Shown in pieces: positions 18,160 to 28,359 of a stretch of 64,000 nt of DNA. Position numbers and translations under genes: made by a program. Each line of letters opens with the position of its first letter. The first letter of the stretch is position 1. Source of the DNA: Clostridioides mangenotii TR (GTDB lineage: Bacteria > Bacillota > Clostridia > Peptostreptococcales > Peptostreptococcaceae). The notes beneath the pieces were generated by a model. The model made no database searches. It was given only the letters and a program-made list of their open reading frames with translations, and was not told the DNA's origin. The stretch covers positions 1-64,000 of the forward strand of contig NZ_AXUS01000009.1 of assembly GCF_000498755.1 (NCBI RefSeq). Direction: 5' to 3'.

Positions 18160-18909
18160 ATGCAAATGAATCTATATCAATCAGAATATGTAAGATCACA
18201 GTCTAAATTCACTAGTATGGATAAATCGTCTAAAGAAGATACGCACTTTATTGAAAACTCTGAAGTAATATTAAATCAAATATCGTCCCTAGAAGATCAT
18301 TTTTTAGGTGAAGAAATGCGAGATACTGTTCGTATTGCAGCTCTCCCAAGTATCGCTGACAATCTCTTACCTCCAATTCTAAAGGAGATGAGTTTGCTTG
18401 GCTACCACTATGAAGTCTTTATAATTGCTGAAAGTAAAATTATAAAGGAACAATTTTATATGGATGAATACGATATTGGATTTGCTCAGGATCTAAAGCA
18501 GGGATCTATTTGTCTGATAAAAGAACCGTATTATGCAATAGCACCTAAAAACTCTCCTTTCTCAGAGAAAAACGTTACGACTATTCATGAACTTATGGAT
18601 ACTCCGCTTATTTTACCAGACGTAAATTGTGATATTAGAATATCTTTTGATAAGTTACTAAAAAAATATAGCTATTGTCCAAATTCATTTATAGAGGTTT
18701 CTCAAAATGAACCGATTCTCTCTTTTGTAGAGAGTGATATGGGAGTGTCTATTGCTCCAAAGATGATGATAAGTAACTTACCGAATAACGTAAAAGCTTT
18801 AGAGATCCTAGATGATGATTTTTATAGGACAGTAGACCTTCTTAGTAATTCTTATAAGCTGACAGACCTCATAGTATCTATAGTGAACTTATTGTCTCGT
18901 TACAGTTAA
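18160..18909 (+). CDS. LysR-type effector-binding protein lacking the HTH domain
   Basis: 249 residues (243 if ATG 18166, which is better spaced from GGAG, is used). From about residue 55 it is a LysR substrate-binding domain: VRIAALPSIADNLLPPIL, DIGFAQDLKQG, YAIAPKNSPFSEK and SDMGVSIAPKMM. Residues 5-50 look like the linker that normally follows the wHTH (FVRSRS...NSEVILNQISSLED). The ~60-residue DNA-binding domain is missing, and only ~110 bases of terminator and leader separate it from the previous gene. It may be a remnant, or a free ligand-binding partner of another regulator. Confidence 0.75.
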   Translation: MQMNLYQSEYVRSQSKFTSMDKSSKEDTHFIENSEVILNQISSLEDHFLGEEMRDTVRIAALPSIADNLLPPILKEMSLLGYHYEVFIIAESKIIKEQFYMDEYDIGFAQDLKQGSICLIKEPYYAIAPKNSPFSEKNVTTIHELMDTPLILPDVNCDIRISFDKLLKKYSYCPNSFIEVSQNEPILSFVESDMGVSIAPKMMISNLPNNVKALEILDDDFYRTVDLLSNSYKLTDLIVSIVNLLSRYS

Positions 18910-18920
18910 TAAATAAAAGT

Positions 18921-18988
18921 TAAATCAATAAAACTCACTAGGTATACAAGGCACTAACTTGTGTTAACTAGTGAGTTTTATTGATTTA
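18921..18988 (+). terminator. Terminator after the LysR-type gene
   Basis: TAAATCAATAAAACTCACTA pairs with TAGTGAGTTTTATTGATTTA around a ~28-nt loop. Confidence 0.8.
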
Positions 18989-19447
18989 TATTAAACTTAG
19001 AGGTTAACAATTTAAAACTGCATTTATCATCTAAATATATATTTAATTATATATCTTTTATATAGAAATAACTAATTGCTCTTTTCTATAGAAAAAACAG
19101 CCACTATTGCTAATTCTTATATCCGAATATTTCTTTATTTATACTATGTTGCACTATTTATAGTATATTTTAGTTGAGTTTAATTCCTAGAGCTACCGTT
19201 TCTTCACAAGGTATTTTAGATTTAATTAAACTCTTATTAATCATAATAACTACCCTTTCTGTATAAACTATTATTTAGCATCGATTTAATTATATAGTTT
19301 TTTGAGGATATTACCTATAGAATTAACTGATAAAGCCAATCTAAAATATCTATAGTCGTTACTTTGTAAAAATAAAGCTATAAGTCGTGTAAATTAAATC
19401 TATTTGGATTATAATATAAGTTATAGTTTAAAAGAAGAGGTGATAAA
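18989..19447. other. Intergenic region, possible tiny reading frame
   Basis: AT-rich leader before the helicase gene. The only item seen is a 24-codon minus-strand frame (19244-19170) starting MINKSLIKSKIPCEE after an AAGGG sequence. It could be a chance frame or the tail of a lost gene. The GAAGAGG ribosome site of the helicase is at its right end. Confidence 0.3.
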
Positions 19448-22400
19448 ATGGTAACTGGAAAAATTTATAGCTTAATTAAAAAAATTTCACTTCCTTCAAG
19501 ATGGTTAAGAGGTTTAAAGTATTTTGATAAGCAATTGATAGATTCAGTAGATGTGAGAATCCACGAAAATTACTTAGAATTTCAGAGTGTTGTAGAGTCT
19601 GAATACAACAATGAGGTATATCCAAATACTCTATATATAGATTTTGAAGATAACGAATTAGATAATGCGTACTGTACTTGTCAGGATTTTAAATCAAATT
19701 ATAAAACTGACAATAATTTTTTATGCAAACATTTAGTAGCAACTGCCTTAAAGGGGATAGATAAAGTAGAAAGTGAAGAATACTTAAATAAAGGTTTCTC
19801 TGATGCTATAATAGCTAGTCATATTTCTAAAACTGTAGTCTCAACGCCAGACAAAAAGCTACTTCACTATTTTAAAAATGCAAGTAAAGAACAGGTAAAT
19901 CTAGATGTTGAAATAAATATTATTCCTGGAAGAATGTATGCTGAATTTAAAATCGGTCTTGATAGGATGTATATAATTAAAAGTATTAAGGAATTCGCTA
20001 ATGCAAGGGTTAACAATAAAAAATTAGAATACGGTGTGAATTTTACATACGATCCTAACAGCCAGTATTTTACTGAAAAAGATGAGAAAATTGTAGAGGT
20101 ATTGGAAGGATACGGAAACAATCTTCCATCGTACTCTCTTTCCTCAAATACTAAGAAATATTTAGAGTTAAATGTTAGCTCACTTAAACCATTTATGGAG
20201 TTATTAACTGAGAAAGACTTCTCCTTAGTTTATGCAAAAAATAAATATAGACCTAAAATTATAGCAGGACCTTTGCCTATAGAATTTGAATTTATAAAAA
20301 CAAATGATGGTGTATCGCTTACGGCTCAGGACTCTCTGCCTATCCCTATAACGAAAAAGAACGACATAATTTTGTATCAAGGTGATATCTATATACTAAA
20401 TAATGATGATTCTAATTACTATGGACAACTTTATGAGACACTTAACGAAAATAACACTGTTGAATTTCAAAGAGAAGATGTCAAAGACGTTCTAAATTTT
20501 ATGCTTCCAAAGATCAAATCAATTACAGATAATGTCTACCTAGACAAAGAAATTGAAGATAATATAATTACATCTTTTAAAACGGAGCTTTATTTCGATA
20601 TCAAAGGCTCACAGGTTACGTGTGATCTAAAGTTTGTTTATGCAGATGCTGATGATGAAGATAAATTTATAGTCCCCGATATTGAAAAGGAAAACCAAAT
20701 TAAACTCGAACTTCTTGGATACAATTTCATAGAAAAGAGTAATGCCTTTCTATTTGCTGGAACAGACGAGGATTTATTTGAATTTCTAGATGTAGAACTT
20801 GAAGAATTAAAAAATTTGGGCGATATATACTACTCAGATAAATTTAAAGGCAATAAAATCTATAAATCGGGTTCTATAAAGGCATTTATAGATGAAAAAA
20901 TCGGTAGTTACATAGACTTTAGTTTTAATATTGCCGATATTGACTTTAATGAGTACGATGATATAATGACTGCTTTTAAAGAAAGTAGGACTTTCTACAA
21001 GTTAAAAGATGGCAGCTTTATGGATTTAAGAGAAGATAAAACAAAAGACTTTTTAGATTTTATAGAAAACCTAGGATTTGAAGGAAAAGAAACAAGCTAC
21101 AGAATTCCTAATAATAAAGCTCTTTATATGGATGAGTATATTAAGGACAAAGGCTTGGACTTCATTGAAGGTAAAGAGATTGTAGAAAATATTTGCAGCG
21201 GCTTCAAAAACATAGATAATCTCGATTTCACAATCCCAGAGGAATTAAAAGCTGATCTAAGATGTTATCAAGAAAGCGGATTTAATTGGTTTAAAATATT
21301 AGATAACTACAACTTTGGCGGGATTCTTGCAGATGAAATGGGACTTGGTAAGACATTGCAGACAATAGCATTTCTACTTGCGCAAAAGAACAAAAAAAGT
21401 ATTGTTGTAACTCCTACTTCAGTTATCTACAATTGGAAAAGCGAGTTTGAAAAATTTGCACCAACTCTAAATGTACAGATAGTACACGGAGATAAAAATG
21501 ACAGAAAAAATCTTATAGAAGATTATGATAAATACGATATTATTATAACAACATACGGAACATTTAAAAACGATATTGAATTGTATCAGGATATCAACTT
21601 TGATTACTGTATTATTGATGAGGCGCAAAATATAAAAAACCCTACAGCCCAAGTAACAAAGGCCATTAAATCAGTCAATGCCAACTGTAGATTTGCCTTA
21701 ACAGGTACACCAATAGAGAATAATCTCGTTGAACTGTGGTCTATATTTGACTTTATAATGCCTGGATATTTATTTAATAAAAAGAAGTTTCAAAATGTGT
21801 ATTTAAAAAAGGAAGCTAATTTACAAAATCTAAAGTTACTCATAAAACCTTTTATGCTTCGTAGAACTAAAAAACAGGTTATGACAGAACTACCTGATAA
21901 AATTGAAAAGAACTACTTTGTAGAGCTAAATAAGGACGAGAGAAACATATACAGCTCATATGCAAATGAAGTTCAGAAAAAATTAATGGGAAGAGATCTT
22001 AAAAACGACAAAATTGTGATATTCTCATACTTAACTAGATTAAGACAACTTTGTCTAGATCCTAGCATAGTTGTTGAGGGATACAATCATCCTAGCTCGA
22101 AAGTAAACACTTGTATAAGGATAGTTGAAGAAAGTATTGAGAATGACCATAAGGTCTTGCTATTCTCTCAATTTACAACGGTGTTAAAGAAGCTTGCATC
22201 AGAGCTAGATAAAAACAAAGTCAATTACTCATATATTGACGGTAGCACTAAAGCAAAAGATAGACTTGATTTAGTAGACGAATTTAATGGGGAAAAAGAA
22301 AAGAGAGTATTCTTAATTTCTCTGAAAGCTGGAGGTATTGGGCTGAATTTAACTAGCGCCGATACAGTAATTCACTTTGATCCATGGTGGAATCCTTCAG

Positions 22401-22615
22401 TGGAAGATCAAGCGACTGATCGTGCCCATAGATTTGGTCAGAAAAACACGGTTCAGGTTATTAAACTAATAGCAAAAGGTACTATTGAGGAAAAGATTCT
22501 TAAACTTCAGGAAAATAAGAAGGATCTTATTTCACAGTTTGTCAATGGCAGTCTTGCTAATGAGAATATTCTTAAGAATTTGACTGATAAAGAGATAGTT
22601 GATCTATTTAGTTGA
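19448..22615 (+). CDS. SWIM zinc-finger SNF2-family helicase
   Basis: 1055-residue DNA-dependent ATPase of the SNF2 superfamily. N-terminal SWIM finger CTCQDFKSN...CKHLVATAL (residues ~78-100), a ~500-residue SNF2-associated region, then the motor: motif I DEMGLGKTLQT, motif II IDEAQNIKN, motif III LTGTPIENNLVELWS, and the C-terminal helicase half ending DQATDRAHRFGQ. It probably remodels protein-DNA complexes. Firmicutes often carry such a gene alone. No restriction or other defence genes accompany it here. It is monocistronic with a terminator downstream. Confidence 0.92.
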   Translation: MVTGKIYSLIKKISLPSRWLRGLKYFDKQLIDSVDVRIHENYLEFQSVVESEYNNEVYPNTLYIDFEDNELDNAYCTCQDFKSNYKTDNNFLCKHLVATALKGIDKVESEEYLNKGFSDAIIASHISKTVVSTPDKKLLHYFKNASKEQVNLDVEINIIPGRMYAEFKIGLDRMYIIKSIKEFANARVNNKKLEYGVNFTYDPNSQYFTEKDEKIVEVLEGYGNNLPSYSLSSNTKKYLELNVSSLKPFMELLTEKDFSLVYAKNKYRPKIIAGPLPIEFEFIKTNDGVSLTAQDSLPIPITKKNDIILYQGDIYILNNDDSNYYGQLYETLNENNTVEFQREDVKDVLNFMLPKIKSITDNVYLDKEIEDNIITSFKTELYFDIKGSQVTCDLKFVYADADDEDKFIVPDIEKENQIKLELLGYNFIEKSNAFLFAGTDEDLFEFLDVELEELKNLGDIYYSDKFKGNKIYKSGSIKAFIDEKIGSYIDFSFNIADIDFNEYDDIMTAFKESRTFYKLKDGSFMDLREDKTKDFLDFIENLGFEGKETSYRIPNNKALYMDEYIKDKGLDFIEGKEIVENICSGFKNIDNLDFTIPEELKADLRCYQESGFNWFKILDNYNFGGILADEMGLGKTLQTIAFLLAQKNKKSIVVTPTSVIYNWKSEFEKFAPTLNVQIVHGDKNDRKNLIEDYDKYDIIITTYGTFKNDIELYQDINFDYCIIDEAQNIKNPTAQVTKAIKSVNANCRFALTGTPIENNLVELWSIFDFIMPGYLFNKKKFQNVYLKKEANLQNLKLLIKPFMLRRTKKQVMTELPDKIEKNYFVELNKDERNIYSSYANEVQKKLMGRDLKNDKIVIFSYLTRLRQLCLDPSIVVEGYNHPSSKVNTCIRIVEESIENDHKVLLFSQFTTVLKKLASELDKNKVNYSYIDGSTKAKDRLDLVDEFNGEKEKRVFLISLKAGGIGLNLTSADTVIHFDPWWNPSVEDQATDRAHRFGQKNTVQVIKLIAKGTIEEKILKLQENKKDLISQFVNGSLANENILKNLTDKEIVDLFS

Positions 22616-22656
22616 TATGGATATGAATATTAAAAGAAAGATGGAATAAATGAAAA

Positions 22657-22726
22657 ATAGATACAGGATAGAACGTCTTGTATACTGTAAAAAGTATTTT
22701 AGTTTGTTCTAACTGTATCTGTTTTT
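22657..22726 (+). terminator. Terminator of the SNF2 gene
   Basis: AGATACAG and AGAAC pair with GTTCT and CTGTATCT around a ~35-nt loop, followed by GTTTTTATTT. Confidence 0.7.
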
Positions 22727-22756
22727 ATTTATGGTACTACATTAGTAATTACTGAT

Positions 22757-25060
22757 CTATTCAGGTTTATACGCAATTTTCTTGTTTCCATCATAAATCA
22801 CTAAAGAATTTGCCTTTACAACGTTCCCATCTTTTTTATAATCTTTATCTGAGAAATTAGCAATTACCCTTAGATCCTTGCCGTATACAGTCTCTTGCAC
22901 TAGTCGATCTGCTGATAAAATTCTAAAATCTAACATTTCTTCTTTAATTGCCTTCTTGCTAAATTCAGACCACACATTGTTATGAGATATTATTTCATCT
23001 CTATGTTTATTCCACTCAGCTCGATCAATATGATACATAGAAGGTACATTATATAAAACTTCCTTCATCATTCTAGATCCTACTTCATCTTCTACCTTAA
23101 AAGTCCCCCATAACCACTGATGAGTTGATATAACAGAATTATTGTAAACTAATTTATATAAAGGAATTGAGTAATCTGGATCAATAAATACTTTTTTATA
23201 TTTATCTTTCATTGGTATCTGTTTAGCAAATACATCAGGAACTCCTCCTGAAGCCGAGTAATATCTACCAACATAGTACTCACTTTCTTTATTTTTACTC
23301 ATATCTGGATCAACCCATGAAAATGCTGGAGTTTCAATGCCATGAGCAAAAGCTATCGTAGTACTCGCAAAATCATTTCCGCCCTCAGAACCTATAACCA
23401 TATTTTTATCATCTCTTATATAAGACATTCTTTTTAGTCTTGCATTCAAATCTTGCTCTTTAGTAGTTGTGTGATTTTTAGAATAGTCATCGTATATTTC
23501 ACCTGTAGCATCACAGTCTATAAACCACGAATTAAAATTGTATCCTTCCTTTAAAATACTTGCAACTCTCTCTTTTACACTAGGCATAGATAATGTAGGA
23601 TTTAGCTTTCTTCCTTCTCCTTGGAACCCAACTTCCTTTTCACCTTTTTTATTTTCTATTGTTGCGCTCTCATACAGTGACTTGTCTTTAAAAGACGCTG
23701 TACCCCACTTCTCTTCTCCTGGTTTGTGAATTGAATGGTATGAATCATAAGGGGCTACTAAGTAACCTAAATCACTTGCTTTCTTTACTAAATCTTTTGA
23801 TACGTAATTTGCATCAATATCATCAAAACCTATCCACGCATTTTTAATTCCAGATTTATATATATTTTCTACTAAGTCTGTTGTATTGTTTCTACCCCAT
23901 TCCTTTACATCTTTTGTAGAATTTTTTAATTCTGACTTCAATACTTTTTTATTTAAATCAACTAATTCTGTTTTTGCTAATTTATTTGATTTTTCAGCGA
24001 TTTCTTTATCAGTTTTGCTATTGATTGATTTGAAAACATCTTTATCGTATAACTTGTCCGATATAAGGGCTATATTTAAAGATCTAACTATTTGATTTTT
24101 TTGATATTTATCTATATAGTCTTGTGACTTTATTTGATTAAATACAGCGATTAACTCCTTGCCATCTTCTTGAGCTTCTAATATATCACTTATTTTTTTT
24201 ATTAAAGCTTCTGACATTTCATTTTTAAGGTTGCTCCATACTATGTCATCATCAGATATAGCCGATTCACCCCAGAAATATATATGAGGTGCTCCGTACA
24301 GCTTCTCTATATTTTTATTTGTCTTAGACTTCTCTTCTAGAGTTTTAAATTCTCCTTTTTCTACGACGTAATTTTTATATGTTTTTGCAGCATCTACAAC
24401 ATTTTTATCCGTCATATAAATTCTAAATCCATATTCTCTATTTTTATTTACACTAGGATATTCATGAGTAAAAGTAAAGTTTATTTTGTCATCTGCTTTA
24501 AATTTTATTTCATTATTGTATTTATTTTCCATAATATAAGTTAGTGAATAATCTTTCTTCTCTACAGAAAAAAACTGCATTGAAAACGACTCAATTGGAT
24601 CGTATTTTTGACCATTTAAAAATTCTATCCAATCCTTATTATCACTAGGTATAAACTTTCCTTCATCAATAGGAAGTACATAGTTTTCACCCTCAACGTT
24701 TGGCCACTTAAATGCTGCCTCTCCATCTTTAGTAGACTTGATATTTATATCTAAGTATTTATCTACTTTTTTTATTTCTATGTCGATACTTTCGTCAGGA
24801 TAAGTCCACGAAATAAAATCTTTTGATTTTTTTAAGTTCGATACCTTTCTTTTTTCACTTGGACTTGATAATAATTCTTTTCTTCCGTTAGAATCTAAAC
24901 TAACCTCAAAAGTTTCTGGCTTTACTTCAAAATCGAAATCCATATTTTCTACTTTAGCATATAAATTTGTACTTTCTGAGTTAGACGCTTTATTGCTACA
25001 TCCTGATGCCATACTGACAATTACTAGTAGACTTGTTAAAATAACTATTGTTTTTTTCAT
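22757..25060 (-). CDS. GH129-like glycosidase lipoprotein
   Basis: 767-residue exported lipoprotein (signal peptide with lipobox SMASGC). The body matches the PF11308 pattern of GH101/GH129-related alpha-N-acetylgalactosaminidases: a beta-rich N-terminal domain to ~240, then a TIM-barrel-like region with KNAWIGFDDIDANY, NFNSWFIDCDATGEIYDDY (candidate nucleophile Asp), IGSEGGNDFASTTIAF and ISTHQWLWGTF. The likely role is release of sugars from mucin-type O-glycans, or recycling of surface glycans, at the cell face. Family assignment is from memory of these motifs; substrate is inferred. Confidence 0.7.
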   Translation of the reverse strand: MKKTIVILTSLLVIVSMASGCSNKASNSESTNLYAKVENMDFDFEVKPETFEVSLDSNGRKELLSSPSEKRKVSNLKKSKDFISWTYPDESIDIEIKKVDKYLDINIKSTKDGEAAFKWPNVEGENYVLPIDEGKFIPSDNKDWIEFLNGQKYDPIESFSMQFFSVEKKDYSLTYIMENKYNNEIKFKADDKINFTFTHEYPSVNKNREYGFRIYMTDKNVVDAAKTYKNYVVEKGEFKTLEEKSKTNKNIEKLYGAPHIYFWGESAISDDDIVWSNLKNEMSEALIKKISDILEAQEDGKELIAVFNQIKSQDYIDKYQKNQIVRSLNIALISDKLYDKDVFKSINSKTDKEIAEKSNKLAKTELVDLNKKVLKSELKNSTKDVKEWGRNNTTDLVENIYKSGIKNAWIGFDDIDANYVSKDLVKKASDLGYLVAPYDSYHSIHKPGEEKWGTASFKDKSLYESATIENKKGEKEVGFQGEGRKLNPTLSMPSVKERVASILKEGYNFNSWFIDCDATGEIYDDYSKNHTTTKEQDLNARLKRMSYIRDDKNMVIGSEGGNDFASTTIAFAHGIETPAFSWVDPDMSKNKESEYYVGRYYSASGGVPDVFAKQIPMKDKYKKVFIDPDYSIPLYKLVYNNSVISTHQWLWGTFKVEDEVGSRMMKEVLYNVPSMYHIDRAEWNKHRDEIISHNNVWSEFSKKAIKEEMLDFRILSADRLVQETVYGKDLRVIANFSDKDYKKDGNVVKANSLVIYDGNKKIAYKPE

Positions 25061-25222
25061 ATTTCCACCTCCTGATATAGAATAACTAATGCTTGTTACA
25101 TGAACGTTACAATTTTGGTATCTATCGATTTTTATTTTATTATTCTACAACAACTTATGTAATATTGATTTTGACATTACAGTTGGTTTTTACATGAGAT
25201 GCGGATTTATTGTAACATCTAA

Positions 25223-25237
25223 ACAGAACAATTCTGT
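25223..25237. promoter_or_regulatory. Short inverted repeat ACAGAA-CAA-TTCTGT
   Basis: Perfect 6-3-6 dyad in the ~300-base gap between the lipoprotein start and the wall-protein terminator. A candidate operator for the GH129-like gene; no promoter is clear enough to anchor it. Confidence 0.3.
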
Positions 25238-25306
25238 ATATTCGGAGTATGAAATTGCTTGGCATAAGTAAGTACTCGTAAATGCTATATCTATTTATGA
25301 TAGATC

Positions 25307-25352
25307 AAAAAAAGATCTACAGTAAATATTAAATATTTCTTGTAGATCTTTT
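25307..25352 (-). terminator. Terminator of the LRR/CWB2 gene
   Basis: AAAAAAAGATCTACA pairs with TGTAGATCTTTTTTA, ~10 bases beyond the stop on the minus strand. Confidence 0.9.
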
Positions 25353-25362
25353 TTATTAATTA

Positions 25363-28071
25363 TTATATATATAATAAAGTCTTTAACTCATTGTAAGCAT
25401 TCTCATTACCATTTCCACCTACTTTAGTTACCGTTACAAATTTCTTAGTTGCTAAAACTGATTTCTGAGTAGGACTGAGTTTCTGAGAAACTGTTAATAC
25501 TGGCGATCGATTTTTTGCTGCTAATACTCCAACGGCTAAGGCATCTATTAAATCGTCTTGTCTTAATGTCCCATCTTTTACAACATACATATTTTCAAGT
25601 TCTTTACTTGGATAGAAGTGCTCTATTATTTTTGCGTTAGTTTCATTTCTGTCATAACCAGATAATCTTTGTATATTTGGAACTTGGCTCTCTAACTCTT
25701 TTCCAACTGAATTTTCTCCACCTATAATATATGACTTGCTTATACCTTCACTATCTATAAAGTCTTTACCTTTAGGTATTTGATTTTTATTGTTAGATAA
25801 TAGAATCGGAATATTTCTTTCAGCTGCTGCTGCTCCAACACTCACTGCATCCGCTATGGATTTTTCACCATTTACTAATGCTATTTCTGTAATATCTTTT
25901 AATCCATCAATCTTCTTCGCTAATTCTATACTAGTCCCAAATCTATCTTCTCCATGTATTCTCTCTACTTTTATTCCCATATCAACTAGTTGTTTTTTAA
26001 CATTTTGTGCTAACGTATTTTCTCCACCAATTAAGTAAACAGTTTTTGTTTCTAATCTCTTTAACTCACTTTTACTTATAACATTTAAAGTATCTCTTTC
26101 AGTTAGCAAAATTGGAGCATTTTTTGCATATGCAAAAGGAGTCGCTGTCATTGCATCAACAATCGAAGACCCATTTGCTAGTACCACATATTCTGCTTTG
26201 TCCCAATCTTTACTTATGTCTCCTGCTGTATCATATCTATCTTCTCCTGTGATTTCACCCGTCGGTGGTGCTGGTGGCAATGGATCTGGTTTTTCCCCAT
26301 TTCCTCCCCCATTCCCACCTCCTCCTGGGATTTCTTTTACAGTTAGTGGCTGAATTACTTTACCCGAAAACTCAATATATCCATAATGACTGTAATCATA
26401 TTTTAACGTCTTACTGAACCCAAAACTTACTTCCTTCTGATCGTTTAAATTGTCCCACACTATTTTACCATCTTTATATATACCACCATCACTTATAGGA
26501 GATATATTATCTATATTTCCATTCCAAAATTTTATCATATTATCAATTTCTAAATTTTTCGATATATTTTTTTTAGCTAAATCGATTCGTTGATTTTTTA
26601 TCTTTATCCCACCATAGTATCCAGGATTGTTCAATAATAGCTTTTTTAAAGATGATATATCAGCTATTTTATTGCCACTTAAATCTAAACTTTGATAATA
26701 AAAGGACTCTTTAGAAGTCAATGGGCTTACATCTTCTAACTCATTATTTGAAAGATCTAAGACATATAACGATTGTTCTGTCTTTTTAATATAGCTTATG
26801 TCATTTATTTTATTATTAGTCGAATATAAATGATATAGTCTTGGAAAGCGCGCTACCCAATCTAATTTTTTTAGTTCATTATAAGATATATTAAGTTGAG
26901 ATATACTTTCAATATTATCAAGACTTATTATATTATCATCTTGGATTCCATTATTTGATATATCTAAGTTATTTAAGTTAGTAAAATTGCTTAACCAAGA
27001 TAAATCACTTATTTTAGTATTTGATAAATATAATGTATTAATGTTAGTATATTTATCACTAGTATTTTCAATTACAACATCTGTTAGTACATTATCAGAT
27101 ACGTCTAGTGTATATATTTTTATAAAATGTTCTATCCAAGTTAAATTTTCAATTTTATTATTAGAAAGATCTAAATGATTTATATAGCTACCTTCAATGC
27201 TATTGGTCATTAATTCAGTATCTTCTATTCCATTATATGATAAGTCTAACTTATCAATATTGTTAACTTGATTTAACCAACTTAAATCTTTTATTTGATT
27301 ATTAGATAAATTCCAACTATCTAAACTCGCTTTTAATTCGTTAATTACAATATTTTCACCCGTAATTAGATTAAATGATAAATCTAAGATACTACCATTG
27401 TATTGTTTTAACCAACTCACATCATCTATCTGATTATGGGATAAATTCAAATCGCTAATAGATAAAATATCTGAACTACTTGAAATTTCAGTTATTCCGT
27501 TATTTGATAAGTCTAATGTGCTTACATCTAATGGAATACTCTCTACCATTGTTATGTTATTTTTTGATAAATCTATCTCTTGCAAATATATTTTTCCAAC
27601 TAAGATATTTAATACATCAAAATCATTTAAATTATTCTCCGAAAGGTTTAATCTGGTCATACTAATTGCTTCCTGTAATCCTTCTAAATTTGTCACCCCA
27701 GACTTACTAAGATCTAAAGATTGTATAGTTTCTAATTTTGTTTTAGTTATTTCGCTATCTTCTGTAATTCCTAACTCTTTTTTTAATCTTGCTTTTAGAT
27801 TCTCATCCGGAATTTCAATAATATCAGTTTCTTCTTTCGATATAACTTCACTATCCGATTTAATATCCTCTAACACCGTTACAATTTTTTTATTTTTATT
27901 TGATTTATCATTATAATCTTTATCAAATACAGAAGGTTCATTTATAGAATTTACTATATTTGATTTTTGATTTATTTTTACCCCTTCTAATGCGCTTACA
28001 TTTATTGTGGGAACAATCAAAGCACAGGAAACCAGTAATGCCCCTACTTTTTTAATTTCTTTTAAATTCAT
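25363..28071 (-). CDS. Leucine-rich-repeat cell-wall protein with three CWB2 repeats
   Basis: 902-residue surface protein. ATG 28071 is preferred over 28086 because GGAGG sits between them at the right distance. Signal peptide to about residue 27; then a polar region, about 18 SDS22-type leucine-rich repeats (consensus LDLSNNxIxDxSWL, residues ~100-470), a Gly/Pro linker (PGGGGNGGGNG), and three PF04122 repeats (starting EDRYDTA, EDRFGTS and YDRNETN). In Clostridioides such repeats bind the anionic wall polymer. The LRR part is a likely adhesin or ligand-binding module. Confidence 0.9.
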   Translation of the reverse strand: MNLKEIKKVGALLVSCALIVPTINVSALEGVKINQKSNIVNSINEPSVFDKDYNDKSNKNKKIVTVLEDIKSDSEVISKEETDIIEIPDENLKARLKKELGITEDSEITKTKLETIQSLDLSKSGVTNLEGLQEAISMTRLNLSENNLNDFDVLNILVGKIYLQEIDLSKNNITMVESIPLDVSTLDLSNNGITEISSSSDILSISDLNLSHNQIDDVSWLKQYNGSILDLSFNLITGENIVINELKASLDSWNLSNNQIKDLSWLNQVNNIDKLDLSYNGIEDTELMTNSIEGSYINHLDLSNNKIENLTWIEHFIKIYTLDVSDNVLTDVVIENTSDKYTNINTLYLSNTKISDLSWLSNFTNLNNLDISNNGIQDDNIISLDNIESISQLNISYNELKKLDWVARFPRLYHLYSTNNKINDISYIKKTEQSLYVLDLSNNELEDVSPLTSKESFYYQSLDLSGNKIADISSLKKLLLNNPGYYGGIKIKNQRIDLAKKNISKNLEIDNMIKFWNGNIDNISPISDGGIYKDGKIVWDNLNDQKEVSFGFSKTLKYDYSHYGYIEFSGKVIQPLTVKEIPGGGGNGGGNGEKPDPLPPAPPTGEITGEDRYDTAGDISKDWDKAEYVVLANGSSIVDAMTATPFAYAKNAPILLTERDTLNVISKSELKRLETKTVYLIGGENTLAQNVKKQLVDMGIKVERIHGEDRFGTSIELAKKIDGLKDITEIALVNGEKSIADAVSVGAAAAERNIPILLSNNKNQIPKGKDFIDSEGISKSYIIGGENSVGKELESQVPNIQRLSGYDRNETNAKIIEHFYPSKELENMYVVKDGTLRQDDLIDALAVGVLAAKNRSPVLTVSQKLSPTQKSVLATKKFVTVTKVGGNGNENAYNELKTLLYI

Positions 28072-28282
28072 GAAACAATCCTCCATTTTAATATCCTACG
28101 CAAAACTAATAATCCTCATTATCTATTATATTGGTATAACAATATTAGCATGAATTATAGTTATAATAATGATGTTTGTTGTGAAATGTTATTTTATTGT
28201 AGTGAATAATACAAAACAATTAATTTACTACAAATAAATCAGTTGTTTCTACTAATTTATTGATTTATATCATAATAAAATT

Positions 28283-28325
28283 GAAAAAGCTTTCAACCCT
28301 AAATTTAAAGTTGAAAGCTTTTATT
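28283..28325 (-). terminator. Terminator of the glucosaminidase gene
   Basis: AAAAGCTTTCAAC pairs with GTTGAAAGCTTTT, 35 bases past the stop at 28360 on the minus strand. Confidence 0.85.
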
Positions 28326-28359
28326 TTGCAATAAATAAAATATATTATTCATTTTTTAA

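Noticed and set aside
19448-22615. SNF2 helicase as part of a defence island
   Set aside because: Neighbours are housekeeping or surface genes with no nuclease, methylase or phospholipase-D partner; lone SWIM-SNF2 genes are common in Firmicutes.
26600-27760. Tandem repeats as a CRISPR-like array
   Set aside because: The periodic signal at ~65-70 bases comes from degenerate leucine-rich repeats inside a coding frame; no exact repeats or spacers.
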